A DNA stretch of 15,911 nucleotides from Cyanobacteria bacterium UBA11153 (GTDB taxonomy: Bacteria > Cyanobacteriota > Cyanobacteriia > Cyanobacteriales > Coleofasciculaceae). Below the pieces are notes generated by a model that worked only from the letters and a program-made list of their open reading frames with translations, had not been told where the DNA came from and made no database searches. This document shows, piece after piece, positions 1 to 6,054 of this stretch. Both the position numbers and the translations under genes were made by a program. Where the stretch lies: positions 1-15,911 of the forward strand of contig DOIX01000236.1 of NCBI GenBank assembly GCA_003511885.1, in the 5' to 3' direction. The stretch's first letter is position 1, and every line of letters starts with the position of its first letter.

Positions 1-91
1 CAGTTGACAGTTGACAGTTGACAGTTGACAGTTGACAGTGGACAGTGGACAGTGGACAGTTGACAGTTGACAGTTGACAGTTGACAGTTGA
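1..91. repeat. Heptanucleotide tandem repeat (GTTGACA type)
   Basis: About 13 tandem copies of a 7-nt unit, CAGTTGA/GTTGACA, with three central copies carrying a T to G change (GTGGACA). This matches the short tandemly repeated repetitive (STRR) class known from filamentous cyanobacteria. The same unit recurs after sigA at 13365-13396. The tract may run past the left window edge. No coding potential. Confidence 0.95.
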
Positions 92-160
92 TAAAAGAGG
101 AATATCTATGTATCAATTGTCCATTGGTTAGAGTGATAACTGATTATTAATTATCATTTT

Positions 161-206
161 CCCTAGTCCCTAGTCCCTAGTCCCTAGTCCCTAGTCCCTA
201 GTCCCT
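161..206. repeat. Heptanucleotide tandem repeat (CCCTAGT)
   Basis: Six perfect copies of CCCTAGT plus a partial copy. It has the same 7-nt period as the tract at 1-91 but an unrelated sequence. Bases 92-369 hold no gene that I can support; apart from this repeat they hold only the hairpins at 243-257 and 337-362. Confidence 0.95.
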
Positions 207-228
207 CAAAAAAAGTTCGTAATATAAA

Positions 229-257
229 TTAACAAAATTACGAAGGCTGAAAGCCTT
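229..257 (-). terminator. Possible weak terminator of the patD-patE-patG arm
   Basis: AAGGCT (243-248) and AGCCTT (252-257) form a 6-bp stem with a 3-nt loop. Read on the minus strand, the hairpin is followed by an AT-rich run containing ATTTTG. It lies about 110 nt past the patG stop. A second imperfect hairpin at 337-362 (CCAAAGG/CCTTTTGG) lies between the two. Neither has a perfect T tract, so termination here is only plausible. Confidence 0.35.
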
Positions 258-369
258 ATAACTCCGTAGAATTTATTAAAAATAATTCTCAATAATTAAC
301 GAGATTGCGTCGTTTCAGCGATTGTGGTATAATAATCCAAAGGGGGGCTAATGACCTTTTGGAGGTTAG

Positions 370-2286
370 CTAATGAGATACAGCCCAGGATCTAATTTTA
401 CCCAAAGTTACGGGAATTGTATCGCTAACATCAATCGTAAATAGATAAACCTTCTTTGCCCTGCGGCTATTTTCGGGATCGAAAAACTTTAACTTCACAT
501 CCCAACAATCACTATTGATTCGACAAAACAAACTTTTATTAACTTCAATACTATCGAGCTGCATCCCTGTAGAAATTGCTTCAGCAAAAGAGTAAGCGGC
601 TTGAAATACGTTAGTTACAGCAAAATTTAATGCCCTATCTTTAGCAGTACGTCCTAAATTTGTTAAATCGTAATATACTCTTTGCAGGAATCCAGTGAGG
701 GCTTGGCACATTCTAATTTCACCAGTACTTTCTAATTGGACAGTTTGTAAACTGGAATTGACTAAGCTATTGACTTGCCAAGCATACATTCCTCGCGTGT
801 TTATTAATCTAATCACTGGTACGATTTGCCCGGAAAATAGTTCTACAGTTTTATGGGTAAGTTGTCCGGGAATACTTACTCTTTCGATATAGTATTCGCT
901 GGATTGCGGTTGGATTTGTCCGGCTAACATTAATTGTAATAGTTGGTAAATATCAGGGGCAAACCCGCCTTTTCCTTCGAGAGCATAGATGGGGGTAACT
1001 TCTTGGTTAAGCGTCCAAATTAAAGACTTAGCTTCTGCGGGATTTTGTGCCAGATAATCTACCATTTGACGAGGATCGTAGGGATTTGCAGGTATAGTTG
1101 TTCCGTCAATTTGGACTCCCGGCATTAGTTGTTTAAAGCTGTCTCGTCTGGCTTCTGTACCGAAGTCGTATCCTAATTTTCCTAAAACATAGACAAGGTT
1201 TGATGCGGCGCTAGGAGTAACAGAAAATTCCAAATCTAATTTCTTTTTTTCTCTGCTATCTCCTCTGATTAGTAAGTTGTAAGCACCTGGAATATTTAAT
1301 TTTCCCATTAAACATCTTTCCGGTTGTTTTACTTCGTCGGGATGACAAGGAATAGCACTATTTAAAATAGCTTGACGAATGGTTTCTCCATTGGGTTTTT
1401 CGCCACGTTGCAGTTGTAAACTCATCAGTAATGCGGCGACTCCTGTGACGATGGGGGCAGCGCAACTAGTGCCTTTTTCCCGGATGGGTTCATCGCTTCC
1501 CGGTTGTGCCCCTAAGATATTTTCTCCATTTGCTATTACTCCTTTATTTTGATAATCTCCACCATAGTTACTAAATTTAAAGGGCTGTCCATTATCTCTC
1601 ATAGCACCTACGGTGAGGACACCTGGCATAATGGCGGGAATGCACCAACATTCACCTCGATTATTCCCCGCAGGAGCGATAATTAAAATATTTTTGTCTT
1701 GGCATTGTTTAACGGCACGGGCTAATATTTCATAGGCTATTCCTGTTTGGGTGGGCTGACAGGCAGCAATATGAATGATATTTACTTCTGCTTTTAAGGC
1801 AGTGTTAATGGCGTGGGTAAGGTTGATGGGTGAGATGAAATTATCGTCAGCAAAAGTAATCGGAATATTTATTGCTCTACAGTGGGGTGCAATGCCAGTA
1901 ACAGGGGAGCCATGTTGTCCGAGAATGGTGCTGGAAATATGGGTGGCATGGGTGGATAATTCAATCCGTTTCTGGATGGCTTGAGGAAACTGTTGAAAAA
2001 ATAGTTCTCTTTCTTTTTTAAGAGTGTCTTTGTCGCAGTCTGGTTTCTCTTTTTTTGCTTTTTGTGCTTTGGCAAATTCTCTGGCTAAATTGAGATAATA
2101 AGAATATCGGTCGTTAATTTCTATATCTTCTGCCCAGTAGGGTTTGATTTGGCTAAAGTTAGCTCCTTTAAAGCAGGCACATTCTAAGTCCGCTGGACCA
2201 TCTAAAATGGCAATAGCGATATGAGGGTTTCCTTTTGTTTCCCTCCATAGTTCGGTAATTCCGGGTATAGTAACGATCTCGGGCAT
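370..2286 (-). CDS. patG: Cyanobactin macrocyclase, PatG type without oxidase domain
   Basis: Subtilisin-like (S8) protease of the PatA/PatG family, 638 aa from ATG at 2286. An upstream in-frame TTG at 2319 would add 11 aa, but the ATG aligns the N-terminus (IPGITELW) with PatA (IPGLVKLW). Its expected role is to remove the C-terminal FAGDDGE of the precursor and join the core ends. Visible catalytic residues: Asp29 (AILDG), His113 (in HATH rather than the usual HGTH), Asn208 (PAGNN, oxyanion) and Ser274 (GTSCAAP). Between Asp29 and His113 lies a charged, Lys-rich insertion (about residues 50-110). PatA lacks it; in the family such a helical lid separates the macrocyclase from the ordinary protease. 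A C-terminal PatA/PatG domain (about 363-638) contains a Cys-rich CRINSDCWD segment. Patellamide PatG carries an N-terminal oxidase; none is present here, so azolines should stay unoxidised. Third gene of the leftward arm, behind a likely attenuator. Confidence 0.88.
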   Translation of the reverse strand: MPEIVTIPGITELWRETKGNPHIAIAILDGPADLECACFKGANFSQIKPYWAEDIEINDRYSYYLNLAREFAKAQKAKKEKPDCDKDTLKKERELFFQQFPQAIQKRIELSTHATHISSTILGQHGSPVTGIAPHCRAINIPITFADDNFISPINLTHAINTALKAEVNIIHIAACQPTQTGIAYEILARAVKQCQDKNILIIAPAGNNRGECWCIPAIMPGVLTVGAMRDNGQPFKFSNYGGDYQNKGVIANGENILGAQPGSDEPIREKGTSCAAPIVTGVAALLMSLQLQRGEKPNGETIRQAILNSAIPCHPDEVKQPERCLMGKLNIPGAYNLLIRGDSREKKKLDLEFSVTPSAASNLVYVLGKLGYDFGTEARRDSFKQLMPGVQIDGTTIPANPYDPRQMVDYLAQNPAEAKSLIWTLNQEVTPIYALEGKGGFAPDIYQLLQLMLAGQIQPQSSEYYIERVSIPGQLTHKTVELFSGQIVPVIRLINTRGMYAWQVNSLVNSSLQTVQLESTGEIRMCQALTGFLQRVYYDLTNLGRTAKDRALNFAVTNVFQAAYSFAEAISTGMQLDSIEVNKSLFCRINSDCWDVKLKFFDPENSRRAKKVYLFTIDVSDTIPVTLGKIRSWAVSH

Positions 2287-2327
2287 TATTTGATTTTGGT
2301 GGAAATAATTCCATGACAAACAAAATG

Positions 2328-2376
2328 AAAAACCCCAACACTATGCCTCTAAAATAGTCACCTTTTGGCTGGGGTT
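2328..2376 (-). terminator. Attenuator-like hairpin between patE and patG
   Basis: Read on the minus strand, AACCCCA (end near 2376) pairs with TGGGGTT (near 2331). An inner GCC/GGC pair lies within a loop of about 30 nt. The hairpin is followed by TTTTTCATTTTG running into the patG start region. It sits after the precursor gene and before the protease gene, which fits partial termination giving more patE than patG transcript (inference). The long loop lowers confidence. Confidence 0.45.
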
Positions 2377-2390
2377 AATTTATTTAACAA

Positions 2391-2432
2391 TTGGTCATTG
2401 GTCATTGGTCATTGGTCATTGGTCATTGGTCA
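2391..2432. repeat. Heptanucleotide tandem repeat (TTGGTCA)
   Basis: Six perfect copies of TTGGTCA in the patE-patG spacer. Read on the minus strand it is TGACCAA, the same family as the larger array at 9322-9489 (AATGACC and related units). Confidence 0.95.
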
Positions 2433-2501
2433 TTAGCGAAAGTCTTCCTAATAACTGGCAACTTAAATTAACTAGTAAATTGAGCCAGTATTTTCTCGTC
2501 T

Positions 2502-2702
2502 TTATTCCCCATCATCACCTGCAAAAGGATTGCTCCAATGACAACCCACAGAAAGAGGAGAAACGCCACCTTCTCTTGACAGGGATGTTAATTCTTCTTC
2601 TGACAATTCTTCTGTGTTAGTACCTGGTATGGAACGGATTGCAGGAGGAGATAGCTTAGGTAGCAAATTATTTTCTTTTTCGGTTTTATTCAACTCGTTC
2701 AT
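2502..2702 (-). CDS. patE: Cyanobactin precursor peptide with one core
   Basis: A 66-aa precursor. The start ATG at 2702 is preceded by GGAG (10-nt spacing). The open frame extends to 2753, but the extra 17 residues look unlike a cyanobactin leader. The leader begins NELNKTEKENNLLPKLSPPAIR, comparable to the LPQQ...PVIR region of PatE. It contains LSEEEL (33-38), matching the LSEEAL recognition sequence used by the heterocyclase. GVSPL (46-50) aligns with the GVEPS/GLEAS site where PatA-type proteases cut. FAGDDGE (60-66) is the anacyclamide/piricyclamide-type C-terminal recognition sequence. The core is therefore SVGCHWSNP (51-59) or, if Ser51 belongs to the leader, VGCHWSNP (52-59). It ends in Pro, as macrocyclases prefer, and has one Cys for thiazoline formation. 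Patellamide PatE has two core cassettes; this has one. It lies between patD and patG, flanked by repeat-rich spacers. Confidence 0.93.
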   Translation of the reverse strand: MNELNKTEKENNLLPKLSPPAIRSIPGTNTEELSEEELTSLSREGGVSPLSVGCHWSNPFAGDDGE

Positions 2703-2814
2703 GAGTAATCTTCTCCGAATATAGATTTGATTTTCAGATAATATCTCACTCAACTTCCTCCCGCAAGTTCTCTACATAAAAATTAATAGTACGGGTAGCG
2801 CGATCGCAAATTCT

Positions 2815-2834
2815 CTGGTAGCCTAAGCTACCAG
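2815..2834. other. Perfect hairpin upstream of patE
   Basis: CTGGTAGC and GCTACCAG form an 8-bp perfect stem with a 4-nt loop. It lies about 110 nt upstream of the patE start in the patD-patE spacer. No T tract follows on either strand, so it looks like an RNA-processing, stability or operator structure rather than a terminator (inference). A separate 14-bp palindrome follows at 2854-2867. Confidence 0.5.
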
Positions 2835-2853
2835 TTGCCCTGTGAGTTGTCAG

Positions 2854-2867
2854 AGCGATTAATCGCT
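2854..2867. other. 14-bp perfect palindrome in patD-patE spacer
   Basis: AGCGATTAATCGCT is self-complementary. It lies between the heptanucleotide array at 2897-2952 and the hairpin at 2815-2834. A role as an operator or RNA hairpin is possible; nothing in the sequence decides between them. Confidence 0.45.
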
Positions 2868-2896
2868 AACAGTGTAAGTTGCTAGTTAGTTTTTTG

Positions 2897-2952
2897 GTGA
2901 TTGGTGATTAGTCATTAGTTATTAGTCATTAGTTATTAGTCATTAGTTATTA
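2897..2952. repeat. Heptanucleotide tandem repeat with 14-nt superperiod
   Basis: Eight 7-nt units: GTGATTG, GTGATTA, then GTCATTA and GTTATTA alternating three times, so the array has a higher-order 14-nt period. It lies immediately past the patD stop codon. Confidence 0.93.
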
Positions 2953-2958
2953 GCAATA

Positions 2959-5349
2959 CTAAAAAGGCATTGGCATCGGATTCATTTCTCCTTCCGTCAA
3001 AGCTTCAGACAACCATCCCATCTTCACGGGGACATCATACAATCGCCCTGGAGCAAATCTCGACCAAAAATGTCGCAATCCCGGCACAATTACCTTAACC
3101 ACACTGAAGCCAATATCGGGGCGAGTTTGATCCAATACTAAAGTTTCTAATCCAGCATTTTTAGCTATTTCCACACAAGTCTCCACATCTATATATATAT
3201 CATCGCTGCCACGTTGAGGATAATCTCCATAAACCTGTAGCGGCACTCGATGATTAGGTGCTAAATAAGGAAAATCTGCAATAGTTACCTTCATCAACCA
3301 TTCCGGCATTTGTCCAGCTTGACTGCCACCTACACCATCAAAACTAAATCCAATTTGATTTAACTCGGCAACTGCCCGCAAAATAGCAATTTTGGGATCG
3401 AAATGCGCTCCATAACCTGCGATAATTTTTTCAAATCCGCCATCAGTACGCCGAGATAAGGCAGCAAAAGTAGGAATGTCTAAATCTGAAGTAATATCTA
3501 ACACCCATAACTCGCGATTGCGACTCTGATAAAACTCTGCCAATTCCCACAAATATGGTTCAGAAAAACTGACTAAATCCACGGCAGGACGCAAAAGTCT
3601 ATTATACCACCAAATAGCCACACAATCTCGTTCTACTAATTCAAAAAATCCCTGTAATATAGCTTCTTCTAAAGAATTACCTGCGGCATTACCATTGGAG
3701 TCAGCCATGCAGAAACACATATCTTTGGATTGAGGATATCCATAATAACACCAAGCAGTAGGTAGATATTTATAAGTTTGTTCGGTTAAAGACCAAACTG
3801 GAGTCCAATCTATTACCTTACTATCGTCAAAAGGGTGGGGAATCCAATCAGGCTCGATCTGACTTTTCTGATTCAAAAATTGGCGATTTTGATACTGATT
3901 TGAGCTAAAATGTAAATAGTGTCGAGGATGAATCGCTTTGTCTTTTAATTCGGCAAAATTTGAACTAATTCGCGCTTCATCTCCTTGATAAATACCGGAA
4001 TAGCGCTCGATTGCTTCGCCAAAACAACTAGCCTTTGATTGAGAATCGCTTTTCCCTTTACCGCCGCTTTGATAGCGGAGAGAATGACGTAAACTTGCCA
4101 AATTAACAGGAGTGCCAGAACTATGGATAGCTTGATAATTATGGATTAAACTAAGATCGGGATCGGAAACAGAAACTAAAGCACTGACAACTCCAGTAAT
4201 CGGACTAATCAGGTGTTGATAGCGTTGCAGAGTTCGATCCGGGGAGAAAGTGCGATGTCCGCCATCAGTAGTAAAATTTTTGGGATGACTGGTGAGAATC
4301 AGAGGTTGAGAATTGCGATCGCGAATTAAATTGGGATTGCCACAGGTTGGGCATTGGGGACGTTGGCAGAGAATATGGGTTTCCATCTCTAATTTGCCTC
4401 CATCGAAGGTAATAATCTTCCCTTCAAGAGTGGAAAATGAGCAGGTATGGGGAGAATTTTGTTTCGCTATCCATTTGGCAGTTTCTGTAGTAATTAAATC
4501 GATAGCAGTTGCCAGAGTGGATGGGAGAATAGCGGGTGGTTTGGGCAGAGATAATTCCAGATAATTTCCCTGATTTTTTTGTCGCAAAACCAGCCAGTCT
4601 ACTTCTCGATTACCTCGGAGACGTTGTGCCAGACATTGCCAGCAACCTGTTTTTTTGGGTACAAAGATTGGCCCTAACCAGAGAATACCGCCTACGGGTT
4701 TAGCAAGTAACCAGGGTTGGTTTAATCTCAGGGCAATTTGGTTGATTTTAGCTAATTCTGGTTGGAGATAGTCATCAGTGAGAACAATTAATAAAGAATT
4801 AGTGTCAGACTCCGGCAAATCTAACTCTTCTCTATCCCCTAGAAAATTTTCCTTTGCCCTCTGTTTAAAGGGATGAGAAATATTCCCCCTCTCCTTTTCT
4901 GGGAGGAGAGGGGATGGCGAATAAGTTTCTTCCCATTCTTTTGTTTCAATTCCCAATTCTTGGAGTGATAAGATTAACCGTTGAGTAGGAATATTACCAA
5001 TACTAGTTAAATAAACTTGAATTTCCTGTAAAGAGTTGAAAGCAATTTGGGGATCTACATTCAATAAGCTCCAAAAAGCAGCGGCGGTATGAGGCAATTG
5101 AGAAACAGCTTCAACGAGATAGCCTTTAGCTTGAAGGCGACTGAGAGCATAATTTATCTGACTGGCATCTGCCTTATCTTGTAGTTTCCGGATGATATCA
5201 TCTAATCTGCGATCGCCATCTAAAAGAGGAATCAGTTGACAGTAGAGTTGTCCCGTCAGAATATGACTGCCATATTCACTTAAGAGATAAACATGTTTAG
5301 GTTCAATAATCTCGACGCGAAAATGCGGTTTAATTTGTGGTTTTTCCAC
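2959..5349 (-). CDS. patD: Cyanobactin heterocyclase (fused RRE/ThiF-like plus YcaO)
   Basis: A 796-aa azoline-forming cyclodehydratase, close to the usual PatD/TruD length. It is expected to bind the LSEEEL motif of the precursor and use ATP to cyclise core Cys to thiazoline. The start is GTG at 5349, supported by GGAG 8 nt upstream. Domains: an N-terminal winged-helix precursor-recognition region (about 1-85), an E1/ThiF-like region (to about 340) with a four-Cys zinc site (Cys236, Cys239, Cys333, Cys336), then YcaO (about 350-796). YcaO nucleotide and metal-binding residues are visible around 428-451 (SGGKGKS and GEAIER) and in the later NSLEEAILQGFFELVERD segment. It ends in PMPMPF, the Pro-rich terminus typical of peptide-modifying YcaO enzymes. 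Residues about 143-178 look like a palindromic repeat inserted in frame (see findings). First gene of the leftward arm, divergent from patA. Whether it also cyclises Ser cannot be read from sequence. Confidence 0.93.
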   Translation of the reverse strand: MEKPQIKPHFRVEIIEPKHVYLLSEYGSHILTGQLYCQLIPLLDGDRRLDDIIRKLQDKADASQINYALSRLQAKGYLVEAVSQLPHTAAAFWSLLNVDPQIAFNSLQEIQVYLTSIGNIPTQRLILSLQELGIETKEWEETYSPSPLLPEKERGNISHPFKQRAKENFLGDREELDLPESDTNSLLIVLTDDYLQPELAKINQIALRLNQPWLLAKPVGGILWLGPIFVPKKTGCWQCLAQRLRGNREVDWLVLRQKNQGNYLELSLPKPPAILPSTLATAIDLITTETAKWIAKQNSPHTCSFSTLEGKIITFDGGKLEMETHILCQRPQCPTCGNPNLIRDRNSQPLILTSHPKNFTTDGGHRTFSPDRTLQRYQHLISPITGVVSALVSVSDPDLSLIHNYQAIHSSGTPVNLASLRHSLRYQSGGKGKSDSQSKASCFGEAIERYSGIYQGDEARISSNFAELKDKAIHPRHYLHFSSNQYQNRQFLNQKSQIEPDWIPHPFDDSKVIDWTPVWSLTEQTYKYLPTAWCYYGYPQSKDMCFCMADSNGNAAGNSLEEAILQGFFELVERDCVAIWWYNRLLRPAVDLVSFSEPYLWELAEFYQSRNRELWVLDITSDLDIPTFAALSRRTDGGFEKIIAGYGAHFDPKIAILRAVAELNQIGFSFDGVGGSQAGQMPEWLMKVTIADFPYLAPNHRVPLQVYGDYPQRGSDDIYIDVETCVEIAKNAGLETLVLDQTRPDIGFSVVKVIVPGLRHFWSRFAPGRLYDVPVKMGWLSEALTEGEMNPMPMPF
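4886..4913. repeat. Palindromic repeat inside the patD coding sequence
   Basis: CCCCTCTCC (4886-4894) and GGAGAGGGG (4905-4913) form a perfect 9-bp stem within patD. Read in the gene's frame it gives SPSPLLPEKERG, a low-complexity stretch between the RRE and ThiF-like regions. The composition resembles intergenic palindromes common in filamentous cyanobacteria. Confidence 0.6.
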
Positions 5350-5564
5350 CTAAAAATCTCCAGTATACCTAAAAATATATAGCATTACAGCTTGAGATTA
5401 GGACAATAGTCGGAACCTACGCAAACCATCTAAGCTGGTGCGCATTTAAACCAGATATTTTCAAGTTAGGGAAAAAGCCATCAAACCTTCTCCCCAGCTC
5501 CCCTGCACCCCTGCTCCCCCTCATTCAAAACAGATAAATTAAATGCGTAACGGCTTATCTGTAG

Positions 5565-5591
5565 GGTGCGTTATGCTCTAGCTAAAGCACC
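5565..5591. repeat. Degenerate GGTGCGTTA inverted repeat
   Basis: GGTGCGTTA (5565-5573) and TAAAGCACC (5583-5591) are inverted with one mismatch. The sequence TAGGGTGCGTTA resembles a dispersed palindromic repeat common in cyanobacterial genomes (from memory, not searched). Probably a decayed copy. Confidence 0.5.
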
Positions 5592-5772
5592 ATCCACTAT
5601 TGGTTGCGTGACTGACATCAGAATGTAAGTACATTTTAACTGAGATCTTGCACCAATGTCAGTAAGCCTGAAAAATATATGTTTTTGGTACTTCCATCAA
5701 CGAAATATCAAGGGTAGTTTCTAGCATAATCCAATTATTCCTAGGCTAAATTTATCTCTATCCACTCTCTTC

Positions 5773-5816
5773 TTTCCGTACCTTAGCACTAACCTTTCCA
5801 TACCTTAGCGTTAAAA
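5773..5816. promoter_or_regulatory. Two tandem 22-nt near-repeats, candidate operator
   Basis: Two adjacent 22-nt units share TTTCC-TACCTTAGC, then one differing dinucleotide and TAA (17 of 22 identical). The 22-nt pitch is about two helical turns, placing both copies on one DNA face, as with direct-repeat operators. The site is about 240 bp upstream of patA and 425 bp upstream of patD. No regulator gene is adjacent. Confidence 0.4.
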
Positions 5817-5992
5817 ACAATTATCTTGATGACAAATCCCAGTAAAAACCCAATTCGAGGTATCCTAAAACTTAACCCCCAGGCAAAACACCTCAAACCC
5901 AGACTACATCTACACCCCCATGACAACGCTCGACTTCTTGCGATCGCCACATCCCCTGAATTTTAATTTTTGTTGAGATAGATTTTTTTCAG

Positions 5993-6013
5993 GACAAATT
6001 GCTGTAAATTGTC
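5993..6013. promoter_or_regulatory. Imperfect dyad upstream of patA
   Basis: GACAAATT (5993-6000) and AAATTGTC (6006-6013) form an inverted repeat with a 5-nt centre (7 of 8 complementary positions). It ends about 40 nt before the patA start, a position where an operator or a 5' leader hairpin would act. No family assignment is possible. Confidence 0.35.
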
Positions 6014-6054
6014 TCTATGCTTTCCACTATGGCTAAATTTGCTAAAGTAAGATC

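Larger units (their letters stand above)
5350..6054. promoter_or_regulatory. Divergent control region between patD and patA
   Basis: 705 bp without a supportable gene. Start signals for both arms must lie here, unless transcription enters from outside. Visible parts: the patD ribosome-binding site (GGAG near 5359-5362); a C-rich stretch at 5490-5520; a degenerate inverted repeat at 5565-5591; a 22-nt direct repeat at 5773-5816; a HIP1 site near 5939; and a dyad at 5993-6013. No convincing -35/-10 pair could be fixed for either arm. TATACT near 5361 on the minus strand is the best patD -10 candidate. Confidence 0.5.

Noticed and set aside
2702..2753. Longer precursor start at 2753 (17 extra residues, SEILSENQIYIRRRLL)
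   Set aside because: The ATG at 2702 has GGAG upstream and gives the usual short MNxxNK-like leader start. The extension resembles no cyanobactin leader.
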